Shown here: one piece after another, positions 1-9,056 of the stretch
Layout: each line of letters starts with the position of its first letter
Position numbering within the stretch: the first letter of the stretch is position 1
Assembly (NCBI RefSeq): GCF_964031245.1
Contig: NZ_OZ035017.1
Coordinates: 62,001-126,000 of the forward strand
Direction: 5' to 3'
Origin: Rickettsiella endosymbiont of Miltochrista miniata
GTDB taxonomy: Bacteria; Pseudomonadota; Gammaproteobacteria; Diplorickettsiales; Diplorickettsiaceae
DNA: 64,000 nt
Translations under genes and position numbers: made by a program
Notes under the pieces: generated by a model
Database searches by the model: none
Told to the model about the DNA's origin: nothing
The model's input: only the letters and a program-made list of their open reading frames with translations

Positions 1-66
1 ACTATCGGTTTTATCTGAGTAACGACCATCAATAGGAGAAATCGCGGTTAAAGGGTTGAGTTGCAC
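1..66 (-). CDS. purB: adenylosuccinate lyase, N-terminal fragment (cut by window edge)
   Basis: The reverse strand reads VQLNPLTAISPIDGRYSDKT after a GTG codon at 66. This is the conserved start of PurB (family consensus LTAISPIDGRY), which cleaves SAICAR and adenylosuccinate in purine synthesis. GTG is chosen because no in-frame ATG lies nearby and a GAGG Shine-Dalgarno sequence sits about 5 bases upstream of it. Only about 22 codons are inside the window. It follows hpf on the same strand after a gap of about 20 bp, so the two may be cotranscribed. Confidence 0.75.
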   Translation of the reverse strand, partial: MQLNPLTAISPIDGRYSDKTDS

Positions 67-86
67 ATGGGCCTCGATAAGTTTAT

Positions 87-422
87 TTACAGCTCTTCGG
101 ATTCCTCTGGACCATATTTTTCTGATCGATCATGTCGTTTTTCTTTGATTTTTTGTTTATGTTTATTGATTTGCTGTTCTATTCTATCAACTAAGTCATC
201 AATAGCAGGATATAGACTTTCGTTTTCGGCACTTGCGTAAAATTCAGTACCATGTGTATGAACTAGGGCTTTAACGACTTGATCTAAGTTTTCAAGGCTT
301 AATGTGACATGTATGGCTGTAGTTTTATGAGTTATACGTTCCAGTCGTTTGAATTTATCGAGTATATATTGTTTTAAGGCTTCAGTAACTTTAATGCCAT
401 CATCTGTAATAGTAATTTGCAT
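87..422 (-). CDS. hpf: ribosome hibernation promoting factor, short form
   Basis: This 111-residue protein belongs to the HPF/YfiA (RaiA) family, which binds the 30S decoding centre and promotes inactive 100S ribosomes in stationary phase. The N-terminus has the family pattern MQITITDDGIKVTEAL followed by the beta-alpha-beta-beta-beta-alpha fold. After about residue 95 comes a charged tail rich in Lys, Glu and Arg. It is the short form and lacks the long C-terminal dimerisation domain. In most gammaproteobacteria hpf follows rpoN. Here the upstream gene on the same strand is lptB, across a 222-bp non-coding gap. Confidence 0.92.
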   Translation of the reverse strand: MQITITDDGIKVTEALKQYILDKFKRLERITHKTTAIHVTLSLENLDQVVKALVHTHGTEFYASAENESLYPAIDDLVDRIEQQINKHKQKIKEKRHDRSEKYGPEESEEL

Positions 423-644
423 TAGACCCTCTATCTTTATAATCTATAGTCTTTGATATTATTCTGAAATGCATAGTGATTATACCTTAGGTTACGCAGT
501 AAAGTAGAGTCAAACGACTTTATTAGACTATTTTTTTAAACCTGATGGGGGTTTTTTAGACAAAGGTATAGTTTAAATTTGTTTTATAAGGCGGCTTGCG
601 CAAAATTTAATCATTTTTCACTTTATTTACTCACACCTTTACAA
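423..644. other. non-coding gap where rpoN is normally found
   Basis: These 222 bases between lptB and hpf hold no convincing reading frame on either strand. They contain the hpf -10 candidate and a short inverted repeat with flanking T runs near 535-560. No remnant of the sigma-54 gene was recognisable by eye. Confidence 0.5.
479..484 (-). promoter_or_regulatory. candidate -10 box of hpf promoter
   Basis: On the minus strand the hexamer TATAAT lies 57 bases upstream of the hpf start codon. A poor TCTACT hexamer lies 18 bp further upstream, so the -35 element is weak. This would let hpf be expressed independently of the lpt genes. Confidence 0.4.
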
Positions 645-1370
645 TTAAAGATCAAATTCATGGCCTAAATAGACTTCCCTGACACGTTGATTATTCAATA
701 CTTCTTTTGGAGTCCCCACATAGATGGTTTCCCCCTCGCTCACTATATAAGCACGTTTACAAATGGTAAGGGTTTCCCGAACATTATGATCGGTAATCAA
801 AACGCCTATACCACGCCGACTAAGATGAATAATCATGCGCTTAATATCGACCACAGAAATTGGATCGATTCCTGCAAAAGGTTCATCTAATAGCATGAAT
901 TTTGGCTCCATAGCCAAAGCGCGAGCAATCTCCACGCGACGACGTTCACCACCCGATAAACTAATTCCCAACGTATCGCGGATGTGTGTAATGTGGAATT
1001 CATGAAGTAGATTTTCGAGATGTTGTTTACGTTGTTCTTTTGACAGATCTTTACGTAATTGGAGTATAGCGAGGATATTATCGGCAACAGATAATTTACG
1101 AAATATTGAAGGTTCTTGAGGTAAATAACCGATACCTGCCTTAGCCCTGGCGTGCATAGCCAAATGCGTAATATTATGATTATCTAATAAAATTTTACCT
1201 TGTGCACTTTCAATTAGACCCACAATCAAATAAAAGCTCGTGGTTTTTCCAGCTCCATTAGGGCCTAACAAACCCACTACTTCTCCGGTTTCTAGTTCTA
1301 AGGAAACATTTTTGACAACAACGCGAGAATGGTAACGTTTGGCCAAATTGATAGCATGTAATTTACTCAT
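645..1370 (-). CDS. lptB: LPS export ABC transporter ATP-binding protein LptB
   Basis: LptB is the cytoplasmic ATPase that powers LPS extraction by LptFG and transfer across the LptC-LptA bridge. The 241-residue protein has Walker [10 protein letters not shown] at about 36-44, the signature LSGGERR at about 138-144, Walker B FMLLDEP at about 158-164 and a switch histidine in LITDHN. The Q-loop region reads [13 protein letters not shown], typical of LptB. Its start overlaps the end of lptA by 4 bp, so translation is probably coupled. The length is normal for the family. Confidence 0.97.
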   Translation of the reverse strand: MSKLHAINLAKRYHSRVVVKNVSLELETGEVVGLLGPNGAGKTTSFYLIVGLIESAQGKILLDNHNITHLAMHARAKAGIGYLPQEPSIFRKLSVADNILAILQLRKDLSKEQRKQHLENLLHEFHITHIRDTLGISLSGGERRRVEIARALAMEPKFMLLDEPFAGIDPISVVDIKRMIIHLSRRGIGVLITDHNVRETLTICKRAYIVSEGETIYVGTPKEVLNNQRVREVYLGHEFDL

Positions 1371-1924
1371 GAGTGTACAGGTTGCAATGGAGCTATTAGT
1401 ATTTGAGTATGCCCTTCTTTTGAGATAGGGGAACCGACGGTTTTCTTTTTAAAATCATAGTTAATTTGGGGGCCTTTGACATGATTTTGTCCTTGCACAA
1501 TCTCGGCATTACCCACAGCTTCTAACCAATCTTTTTGTGGATAATAATAGATCGTATTTCCAGTAGCAATTAACTTAGGTCGATTGGGAAATATAAGTGC
1601 GCGATAATGTGCTGGATTACCGGTAGCGATTATTTTGGTGACTTGACCATTTTGATCGGCATAACTGGTGGCATAGTCTGCTGTGAGAACTCCTGATCCT
1701 TGAGTCAACTTAATATGCCCCTGATAGATGCCTAATTTTGTCTCATTATTATATGACAAAGTATCAGATTCAAAATAGATAGTTTGTCCCATATCTTTTG
1801 GATGAGCATAAACAGAGATACTAGGCGTATTCAGTATTAATAGGACTAGGCATAATAAATAGTCTTTATTTATTTTAAATGGTTTTTTTTTCAAGTGATC
1901 TTGAATCCACATCTTAAACCTCAT
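1367..1924 (-). CDS. lptA: LPS transport periplasmic protein LptA
   Basis: This 185-residue protein is the periplasmic bridge of the Lpt machine. A basic N-terminus and a hydrophobic stretch at about 22-40 form a signal peptide, with likely cleavage near VYAHP. The mature part is an OstA-like beta-jellyroll; typical blocks are [20 protein letters not shown] and the G-x-VLTAD strand. It overlaps lptB by 4 bp and meets lptC at the shared base 1924, so lptC-lptA-lptB form one operon. Confidence 0.93.
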   Translation of the reverse strand: MRFKMWIQDHLKKKPFKINKDYLLCLVLLILNTPSISVYAHPKDMGQTIYFESDTLSYNNETKLGIYQGHIKLTQGSGVLTADYATSYADQNGQVTKIIATGNPAHYRALIFPNRPKLIATGNTIYYYPQKDWLEAVGNAEIVQGQNHVKGPQINYDFKKKTVGSPISKEGHTQILIAPLQPVHS

Positions 1925-2493
1925 TACATTTTTGCAGGTTTGAGTTGGCCCTTTACTTGAGATAAAAGTCGAATCGTTTTTGTATTAAAATTAGCATGTA
2001 GTCCTACAGCATGTATCTCTTGATTTATCTGAGTTATTACGACAGGTGCGGAGGTTTCAGCTGTTTTTTCTTTAAGATGAATATCTAAAGTGGACGTCGT
2101 CAGGGTCGAGATAGTTTTATTGGTTGGTCCTTGTTTTTGTTCAAGTTTGACATTATCCCAAAGCTGTAGAAGATCTTTACCCTCTTTCAGTTTGCCATAA
2201 CGTGATGAAAGTTGCCATGATTCTTTTTTTTTCAAAAATAAAGTAAAAATAGGTGTGGTAAGTGAAATACTATCATCTGAGGGATAATGAACTGATAAAG
2301 GTGTGTTTAACTGATCATAAAGATTACCTGATTTATCAATATGATAGACTATGACCTTAGTTGCATAGGCATCAGGATGGTTTCCTGTAATAGTAGAGTT
2401 TGCAGGCCTCGTCAGCTGTAACCATGTGTACCACGTACCTAATAAAATAAGCGAAATAAGAATAAGATTAATGAATAGTGTTTTAGAAAACAT
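1924..2493 (-). CDS. lptC: LPS export protein LptC
   Basis: LptC is a bitopic inner-membrane protein that passes LPS from LptB2FG to LptA. The 189-residue product has one N-terminal membrane segment at about 6-27 and a periplasmic OstA-like domain, including a strand that reads as Tyr-Gly-Lys-Leu followed by a polar turn. Sequence conservation is low, as is usual for LptC. The call also rests on its place directly upstream of lptA and downstream of kdsD. Confidence 0.88.
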   Translation of the reverse strand: MFSKTLFINLILISLILLGTWYTWLQLTRPANSTITGNHPDAYATKVIVYHIDKSGNLYDQLNTPLSVHYPSDDSISLTTPIFTLFLKKKESWQLSSRYGKLKEGKDLLQLWDNVKLEQKQGPTNKTISTLTTSTLDIHLKEKTAETSAPVVITQINQEIHAVGLHANFNTKTIRLLSQVKGQLKPAKM

Positions 2494-2533
2494 ACTATTG
2501 GATGTAGCTTAAACAAGCAGATATAAGTAAATG

Positions 2534-3502
2534 TCAGGTGATTCTCTGACTCAGGATATCATGAATATGCACAACGCCGAGAGGTTTTTTTTCTTTGTCT
2601 ACAATAATTAAAGTAGTTATTTTATTATCTTCCATTATTCGTAATGCTTCGGCAGCCAGCTTCTCTTTATTTATTGTTTTACAATTAGTCGTCATTACTT
2701 GATCGACCAGTGTGGTTTGAAGGTTTAATCCTTGATCTATGGCTCGCCTAAGATCACCATCAGTAAAAATTCCTAAGAGACGTTGGTTTTTGTCAGTAAT
2801 TACGGTCATACCCAGTCTTTTCTGTGAAACTTCAAATAAAGATTGCACTAAAGAGGTGCCAGATTTTACGCTGGGAATAGCTGCTCCAGTGTGCATAATA
2901 TCAGACACTTTTAATAATAAACGCCGACCCAATTGCCCTTTTGGGTGAACCTTAGCAAAGTCATCACTGCTAAAACCACGCATGTTGAGCAGAGATATAG
3001 CGATGGCATCACCCATGACTAATGCTGCTGTGCTGCTGCATGTCGGAGCTAAGCCTAAAGGGCAGGCTTCTTGCTCTATGGCTATAGGGATGGTAACGGT
3101 CGCTTGTTGCGCTAAAGTAGAGAGAGGATTTCCGGTCATGAGTATAAAAGGGATATTGAGTAGTTTGAGTGTAGGAAGAATACTAATGAGCTCATCCGTT
3201 TCCCCAGAATGAGAGATGGCAAGAACCACATCTTTGGAGTTTATCATGCCCAGATCACCGTGATTTGCTTCAGCGGCATGAATAAAAAAGGCGGGGCTCC
3301 CTGTGCTGGCTAAAGTAGCCGCGATTTTATTACCTATATGGCCTGATTTACCAATACCGATGACTACAATATGGCCTTGGCAATTTAAAAGTAATTCACA
3401 TGCCCGTTCAAAACTTGAGTCAATTTGTTTTAATAAACTCAAAATGGCTTTTCCTTCTGTCTCAATGACTTTTCGAGCTGACTCGGAAAATTTTTTATGC
3501 AT
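2534..3502 (-). CDS. kdsD: arabinose-5-phosphate isomerase
   Basis: KdsD converts ribulose-5-phosphate to arabinose-5-phosphate, the first step to Kdo for lipopolysaccharide. The 322-residue protein has an N-terminal SIS domain (GIGKSGHIGNKIAATLASTG at about 49-68, SHSGETDEL near 97) and two C-terminal CBS domains from about residue 203. Full length. In E. coli kdsC (Kdo-8-P phosphatase) follows; here lptC follows directly after 40 bp, so kdsC is absent from this locus. Confidence 0.95.
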   Translation of the reverse strand: MHKKFSESARKVIETEGKAILSLLKQIDSSFERACELLLNCQGHIVVIGIGKSGHIGNKIAATLASTGSPAFFIHAAEANHGDLGMINSKDVVLAISHSGETDELISILPTLKLLNIPFILMTGNPLSTLAQQATVTIPIAIEQEACPLGLAPTCSSTAALVMGDAIAISLLNMRGFSSDDFAKVHPKGQLGRRLLLKVSDIMHTGAAIPSVKSGTSLVQSLFEVSQKRLGMTVITDKNQRLLGIFTDGDLRRAIDQGLNLQTTLVDQVMTTNCKTINKEKLAAEALRIMEDNKITTLIIVDKEKKPLGVVHIHDILSQRIT

Positions 3503-3558
3503 AAATTTTTACCATAGAGAAAATTAGAAGGAATTAAATTACCATTTAATTTTTGATG

Positions 3559-4872
3559 CTAATTTGGATTTTCTAAACTTAGCATGCCTGTATTATTAGC
3601 ATAGGCAAATAACTCTGCGTAACGACCCCAATCAATCACGGTACGCAGAACACGTTCAGCTTCTTTTTCGCTTAAATAATCTTCTAATTCATTCAAAAAA
3701 CGTTCTCTAGAGGCACGTTGACCGGTTGTACGTCTTTCTTCTAGAACCTGTCGTATATGCTTTGCTAAAGGTACATAACGTAATAAATGAGCAGCAAAGA
3801 TTTTTTTTCGCTCTAAGATATCGGCATTTGCAAATAATTTTCCAGCTTCAGTTAGAATTAATTCTCCATTGTTGACGTGAGCAAAACCTAAAATATCCAA
3901 TACTTCGGTTAATGGGAATAAATCATCGACATCTAAATGTAGTGACTCAGTAAGTTCAGGTAAACTCACATGACCTTGGTATTCGGATTGATCTAAAGTT
4001 TCAAGTAAACCCGTTAATTCGGAAATGTCAGCATCGGGAAGACGATAACCTATATCCGTGATGCGAGGTAGCTGTTCTTTGAGCAACAATTTCTTACGCT
4101 CATCCATTTGACGGGTAATTAATGAATATATTTGATCGACATATTTTCGAAATTCGGGATTTTGCTCAGTTCGTGGATAAGGTAAATCAATGGTTAATTC
4201 TGCTCGGATAGTGCCTGGATCACTATCAAATACAATGACACGATTAGCGAGCAAAACAGCTTCTTCAATGTTGTGCGTTACAAATAAGATTCCGCGAGTC
4301 CCCGTTTGTTTAGCTTCCCATAAATCAAGCAGATCGCTTTTAAGATTATCAGCAGTCAGCACATCTAAGGCTGAGAAGGGTTCATCCATTAATAACACAT
4401 CGGGATTAATAACTAATGCGCGTGCAAAACCTACACGTTGACGCATACCACCGGATAATTCCTTTGGATAAGCAGATTCGAATCCATCAAGGCCGATAAT
4501 ATCGATAGCTTTTAAAGATCGCGTTCGACGTTCATCTCGAGGCACACGTAATGCTTCGAGACCTAATTCAACATTTTCTAATACGGTTAACCAAGGTAAG
4601 AGCGCAAAGTTTTGAAAAACCATCGCCATGCCTTGTACAGGTCCATTAACTATATGGTCACGATAAGTGACTGTGCCGCTGCTAGGGTCAGAAAGACCAG
4701 TAATGATACGCAATAGCGTAGATTTCCCCGAACCCGATTTGCCTAATAACGCTACTATCTCATCTTCATAAAGTTGAAAATTAACCTTATCAAGGACTAA
4801 TAATTCTTGTTGTTCAGCTTTTTTAAAGGATTTGCTGATATCTTTTACAGTAAAAATGGGTTTCTTATTCAT
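3559..4872 (-). CDS. NitT/TauT-type ABC transporter ATPase with C-terminal AAA-associated domain
   Basis: The first half is an ABC ATPase of the nitrate/sulfonate/taurine class, with Walker A GKSGSGKST, signature LSGGMRQR and Walker B VLLMDEPF. The last 150 or so residues form the AAA-associated C-terminal domain (PF09821-like) found on some of these ATPases, probably regulatory. I chose the ATG at 4872 (MNKKPIFTVK), which has an AAGGGGG ribosome-binding site. The longer frame to 4932 would overlap the permease. The gene starts 11 bp after the permease stop, so the two form one transporter operon. The substrate is unknown. Confidence 0.88.
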   Translation of the reverse strand: MNKKPIFTVKDISKSFKKAEQQELLVLDKVNFQLYEDEIVALLGKSGSGKSTLLRIITGLSDPSSGTVTYRDHIVNGPVQGMAMVFQNFALLPWLTVLENVELGLEALRVPRDERRTRSLKAIDIIGLDGFESAYPKELSGGMRQRVGFARALVINPDVLLMDEPFSALDVLTADNLKSDLLDLWEAKQTGTRGILFVTHNIEEAVLLANRVIVFDSDPGTIRAELTIDLPYPRTEQNPEFRKYVDQIYSLITRQMDERKKLLLKEQLPRITDIGYRLPDADISELTGLLETLDQSEYQGHVSLPELTESLHLDVDDLFPLTEVLDILGFAHVNNGELILTEAGKLFANADILERKKIFAAHLLRYVPLAKHIRQVLEERRTTGQRASRERFLNELEDYLSEKEAERVLRTVIDWGRYAELFAYANNTGMLSLENPN

Positions 4873-4883
4873 GATATTCCCCC

Positions 4884-6620
4884 TTAATCCAATCGATAAC
4901 GTGATTGAGCTAAATTGTATAATGGACGCCAAACTAAATGATTCATAACTAAAACAAACACACTCATCATTGCCATTCCGAGTGCCACTCTTGGAAAATC
5001 ACCAGCATCAGTTGATTTTGCAATATAAGCGCCTAATCCAGTTGCCGTGAGTGTAGTAGAGCCCCAACTGATTACTTCCGTTAAAATAGTCATATTCCAA
5101 CCTCCCCCAATCGCGGTGATGGTGCCTGTAATCCAATGAGGAAAAATTCCGGGTAAAACCAAACGACGCCACCATTGCCAACCTTTAACACCAAAGTTGC
5201 TGGTCGCTTCTTTTAAATCTTCCGGTAGGGCGGCTGTGCCAGCGATAATATTAAATAAAATGTACCATTGAGTGCCTAGTAGTAATAATGGCGTAGACCA
5301 TATCTCAATATTTAAGTGGTATCTTAAAAATAGAATAACCGCAACAGGGAATAATACGTTTGCTGGAAATGCCGCTAAAAATTGTGCAATAGGTTGCACC
5401 CACTCTGCAATACGACGATTTAGTCCTATGAAAACTCCAATAGGTATCCAAATGATACTGGATATTAAAATAATGGTGATGATTCTTAATGCGGTTACAC
5501 AACCTAAAAATAGTACGTGAATTATTTCATGTAATGAAAGATGCTTTAAAATAAAGTGTAATAATAGCCAAAGTGATGTAGCCACCATTAGTGTAATACC
5601 GCTATACCAAATAATTTCGATCGATTTATTAGAGCTAAATTTTTTGGTTATAACTTCATTTTTTGTTTTCTTTGAAAAAGAAATATTGATGATGGCATCG
5701 CCTAATTTTCCAAAAAAACGACCTAAATATTTTAAAATATAGGTTTGTTGTAATAGCACAGTAACCCAGGAACGAGAAACATATTCTTGACCAACTTGTT
5801 CAAAGGTAAATTTTTTTGACCAGTTTAATAAAGGTCTGAAAAGGAGTTGATCATAAAGTAAAATGACAATAAGCATAGTAAGGATAGTGTAAATCACACC
5901 CGAAATGCTGGCCTGGCTGATAGCAAGCCCGAGATAGGAACCGACACCAGGCAATACGATCGTTTGATTATTGACCGAAATACTTTCCGATGCGATTAAG
6001 AAAATCCAGCTGCCCGACATAGACATCATCATATTCCATAGTAGTCCAGGCATGCTAAAAGGAACGTCAAGGCGCCAAAAACGTTGCCAGGCAGATAAGT
6101 GGAACATATCAGCAGCTTCTTTCAATTCAGTAGGTACCGAGCGTAGACTTTGATAGAAACTGAGTGTGATATTCCATACTTGAGCAGTAAAAACTGCAAA
6201 AATTGCTGCGGCTTCAGGACCTAACCGACTTCCATGAAATAAAGCGATAAATCCTACTATGGTAATAGATAACAAACCAATCACAGGTACAGACTGTAAG
6301 ATGTCAATACAAGGGATAATAATACTTGCAGCACGTTTATTTTTAGCCGCTAAGGTTCCCACAGTAAAGGTGAATAATAAGGAGAACGCCATGGCCGTAA
6401 ATAAGCGTAATACGGTAAACAAAGCATATTTAGGTAACTGATGAGGATCTAAGGATAAAGCTAAGGTTTGTCCGACTTGATAAGGAGCAGTCATTTGCTT
6501 GCCCGCCCAAACAAATGCAGCAAGCATCCCTAGCACAATAATAAAAGCAACTAAATCCCAGCCATTCGGAAGGATTTTAAAAGAATTTCTAAAAGAAAAT
6601 CGATTGTAGAATGTTGACAT
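4884..6620 (-). CDS. ABC transporter permease, two BPD domains fused
   Basis: This is a membrane permease of about 578 residues with two binding-protein-dependent transport domains in tandem. Each has an EAA-type loop: ELKEAADMFHLSAWQRFWR in the first half and DLKEATSNFGVKGWQWWRR in the second. A linker of about 60 residues, partly polar, joins them. One chain therefore does the job of a permease dimer and pairs with the downstream ATPase. No periplasmic binding-protein gene is adjacent. ATG 6620 (MSTFYNRFSF) is preferred because a GGGGGTAGG Shine-Dalgarno sequence precedes it. A GTG at 6665 would add 15 residues but has no ribosome-binding site. Confidence 0.87.
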   Translation of the reverse strand: MSTFYNRFSFRNSFKILPNGWDLVAFIIVLGMLAAFVWAGKQMTAPYQVGQTLALSLDPHQLPKYALFTVLRLFTAMAFSLLFTFTVGTLAAKNKRAASIIIPCIDILQSVPVIGLLSITIVGFIALFHGSRLGPEAAAIFAVFTAQVWNITLSFYQSLRSVPTELKEAADMFHLSAWQRFWRLDVPFSMPGLLWNMMMSMSGSWIFLIASESISVNNQTIVLPGVGSYLGLAISQASISGVIYTILTMLIVILLYDQLLFRPLLNWSKKFTFEQVGQEYVSRSWVTVLLQQTYILKYLGRFFGKLGDAIINISFSKKTKNEVITKKFSSNKSIEIIWYSGITLMVATSLWLLLHFILKHLSLHEIIHVLFLGCVTALRIITIILISSIIWIPIGVFIGLNRRIAEWVQPIAQFLAAFPANVLFPVAVILFLRYHLNIEIWSTPLLLLGTQWYILFNIIAGTAALPEDLKEATSNFGVKGWQWWRRLVLPGIFPHWITGTITAIGGGWNMTILTEVISWGSTTLTATGLGAYIAKSTDAGDFPRVALGMAMMSVFVLVMNHLVWRPLYNLAQSRYRLD

Positions 6621-6623
6621 GGA

Positions 6624-6651
6624 CCTACCCCCATTTAGTTTGGGGAGGTAG
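6624..6651 (-). promoter_or_regulatory. hairpin covering the permease ribosome-binding site
   Basis: The two arms, about 6624-6633 and 6642-6651, are GC-rich and complementary with one mismatch or bulge. In the mRNA the second arm is the GGGGGTAGG Shine-Dalgarno sequence of the permease gene. Folding would hide it, so translational control is possible. Confidence 0.4.
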
Positions 6652-6663
6652 ATATTTGCCCCC
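6642..6663. repeat. G-run/C-run imperfect palindrome, copy A
   Basis: A GGGG run and a CCCCC run flank an AT-rich centre (TAGATATTTG). It closely resembles the sequence at 6738-6761. The two copies lie about 75 bp apart just upstream of the ABC transporter operon and may be paired operators or stem-loops. Confidence 0.4.
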
Positions 6664-6671
6664 ACTAGCTT

Positions 6672-6710
6672 TATTCTTCGTACTTGAATTTTTGACTGTG
6701 TTGTTGCTCA
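6672..6710 (+). repeat. truncated copy of the 120-bp palindromic element
   Basis: This stretch matches the left end of the dispersed element (TTCTTCG, then CTTGAATTTTTGACTGTGTTG, then TTGCTCA) but breaks off after about 39 bases. It lies between the two G/C-run palindromes and 109 bp before a full copy. Confidence 0.65.
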
Positions 6711-6737
6711 AAAATCCACATGCGAATAAGTCTAACT

Positions 6738-6761
6738 AGGGGGGGCATATATTTACCCCCT
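6738..6761. repeat. G-run/C-run palindrome, copy B
   Basis: Seven G, the centre CATATATTTA and five C form a palindrome-like unit similar to 6642-6663. The G/C runs stand out from the AT-rich surroundings. Confidence 0.45.
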
Positions 6762-6818
6762 GAAATTTAGCGGGAGCCTAGTAAGATTTTTTTCTTTTGT
6801 CAATAGGTAAATTTAATA

Positions 6819-6942
6819 TACTCTTCGCAATTGAATTTTTGTCTGTGTTGCCGCTCAACGCGCAATCCTCATGTATCTTAAAAATACATTCCGGTTGCTT
6901 CATTCTCGCGGCGCCTTGTCAAAAAACCAATTGCTGTGAGTA
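6819..6942 (+). mobile_element. 120-bp palindromic MITE-like element, full copy 1
   Basis: The left end is TACTCTTCGCAATTGAATTT and the right end is CCAATTGCTGTGAGTA, which are imperfect inverted repeats. The centre holds ATGTAT-loop-ATACAT and a GC-rich CGCGGCGCC core. The outermost bases are TA on both sides, within TATA. The copy ends 5 bp after the OPT transporter stop codon. There is no coding capacity. Confidence 0.85.
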
Positions 6943-6947
6943 TAGAT

Positions 6948-8939
6948 TTATTTTTTACAGACTGAACGGTAGATCCATCCCAAAATGCTTAGTGTTGATA
7001 ACACTCCAAATAGGCTGGCTAGCAAGGTAAAATGTTTAGGCATAAGACGTAATACGTCGGTAGATTCTGCCAAAGTAAAGGGGATCGCTAATACCACACC
7101 CATTAAACAAGCCCCCGCTACTAAACCACAGGCTAAAGTGAGGCCGCGTTGTCTAGCGACATTGTCGGCTGATTTTTCGGTTTGTATAGGGTGTCGTTTA
7201 ATCAATGTTCTTTCAACGAAATAGGAAGCGAGCCCACCTAAAATTAATCCAGATGAAGTATCCAAAGGAAGATAGATACCGATACCGACCGCCAATACAG
7301 GCAACCGCATACCGCGTTTTTGCAATATTCGATCAATGATAATACAAAAAATAGCAACAACAAAACCAATGCTAATTAAATTCCAGGGTAGGTTATGTTT
7401 GAATGCGCCAGCAACTAAGCTTGCCATAAGCGTAGCTTGAGGTGCGGATAACATTTGGGCAGGATCCATATGGCGTCCGGGAGGAGAAATACCGCCAATT
7501 CCATAAGCATTAAATAATAATTCTAATGTGGGTGCCAAAATTAAAGCAGAAACTACTACCCCTAAAATTAATATAACTTGTTGTTTCCAAGGAGTTGCGC
7601 CGACAATTTGTCCTGCTTTTAGGTCTTGAATAGTATCATTAGTAATGGCACAGCTACTACTGACCAGCGTCCCTATAATGATTGCTAAGCCTTCCCCTTC
7701 AAGTAAATGCTTAGTATCGTGAGTAAAGCCAGGCGCCCAACTAAAAATGGCAAGTAATGTAAGAGATGCGAACAATAGTACCGAAAGAGAAACACCTGAA
7801 ATGGGACTTTGGCTACTTCCTATAAGCCCTGCAAAGTAACCACAGAGCGAAGAAAAAAAGAAGCCAGTGATTAAAATAAAAACAACCCCGATAACTAAGG
7901 TGATTATTTGGATAGTGCTGGTTAATCCTAAGGCAGGATGATTTATAAAGCTGAATAAAATATACCCTAATGGTAATATTAAAATACCCAATAAAGCTAA
8001 AGTATAGTTGATGGGTATATCACGTTCATGTTTAGGCAAGGATGTGAAACCGCTTTCTTTAATGGTTCTTAACGACATAAAGGATGAGTGAACGCCCTTA
8101 ATGATAGGTTTAATGAGCAGTATCATCGTCCATAAACCACCTACTAACATAGTGCCTACGCCAATTGGACGTATGCTGGACTGCCAAATGCTAGTGGCTA
8201 AACTGCTAGCAGATTGACTAGTCGCTATTGCCAGAGGATGTAAATAACTAAAAATAGGAATTCCAATTATCCATCCGATTGCCACGCCCAGTAATGTACT
8301 CAGTGCTACACCAATACCAACTATATATCCAGCTGCCAATAATGCAGGTTCAAAGCCAAACGTAAATCCAAAAATAAATTTATTATCAGCTTTAAACCAT
8401 AACGGAAAATTATCTGCGATGATTTGGAAACCCGATTGAAAAAGTGCCACAAAAGCACCTAAAATTCCGCCTTGGACTAGCTCTTTAAGATTTCCTTTTC
8501 CCTCTTGACTGATTTTCAAAACTTGACCTATGGCGGTGCCTTCTGGAAAGCGTAATGTAGGATCGGCTAATAAAACTCGTCGTAATGGGATAGAAAATAA
8601 GATTCCTAAAATTCCACCTGTTAGTGAAATTATTACCGTTTGCCAATAATCAAAATGTTGCCAGTAGTGAAGAATTATTAAGGCAGGGAGGATAAATGCG
8701 GTTCCTGCGACCAGTGCTTCACCCGCAGATGCTCCAGTTTGGACAATATTACTTTCAAGTATGGAGGAGTTTTTAAAAAAACGTAGGATACCCATAGAAA
8801 GAATAGCTGCAGGTATAGATGCAGAAATAGTTAAGCCAACCTTCAAGCCTAAATAGGCATTTGCAGCAGCTAAAATGACAGCGAGCAGAATAGCCAACAG
8901 GATGGCACGAAAGCTTATTTCAGAGGGTTGTGACGACAT
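6948..8939 (-). CDS. OPT-family oligopeptide/metal-chelate transporter
   Basis: This 663-residue, strongly hydrophobic protein has about 15 membrane segments. The N-terminus (NAYLGLKVGLTISASIPAA) and the motif for the loop around NIVQTGASAGEAL are those of bacterial OPT-family transporters. Members move peptides or metal chelates by proton symport. In an intracellular bacterium, peptide uptake is a plausible role, but the substrate cannot be read from the sequence. The gene stands alone on the minus strand between engB and the ABC permease. Confidence 0.88.
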   Translation of the reverse strand: MSSQPSEISFRAILLAILLAVILAAANAYLGLKVGLTISASIPAAILSMGILRFFKNSSILESNIVQTGASAGEALVAGTAFILPALIILHYWQHFDYWQTVIISLTGGILGILFSIPLRRVLLADPTLRFPEGTAIGQVLKISQEGKGNLKELVQGGILGAFVALFQSGFQIIADNFPLWFKADNKFIFGFTFGFEPALLAAGYIVGIGVALSTLLGVAIGWIIGIPIFSYLHPLAIATSQSASSLATSIWQSSIRPIGVGTMLVGGLWTMILLIKPIIKGVHSSFMSLRTIKESGFTSLPKHERDIPINYTLALLGILILPLGYILFSFINHPALGLTSTIQIITLVIGVVFILITGFFFSSLCGYFAGLIGSSQSPISGVSLSVLLFASLTLLAIFSWAPGFTHDTKHLLEGEGLAIIIGTLVSSSCAITNDTIQDLKAGQIVGATPWKQQVILILGVVVSALILAPTLELLFNAYGIGGISPPGRHMDPAQMLSAPQATLMASLVAGAFKHNLPWNLISIGFVVAIFCIIIDRILQKRGMRLPVLAVGIGIYLPLDTSSGLILGGLASYFVERTLIKRHPIQTEKSADNVARQRGLTLACGLVAGACLMGVVLAIPFTLAESTDVLRLMPKHFTLLASLFGVLSTLSILGWIYRSVCKK

Positions 8940-9056
8940 GAAATCCGAAATTTTTTTTAGTAATCATTTTATTTATCACATTGTCTCGTATAGGTCAAAA
9001 AATTGATGTAAGAAAATGGGAAGTTTTCGGAAAATTGTTAGAAAAAAATTCTGTGT

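Noticed and set aside
533-560. Hairpin with T runs as lptB terminator
   Set aside because: The T run follows the stem on the plus strand, but lptB is on the minus strand, and the stem is only about 5 bp.
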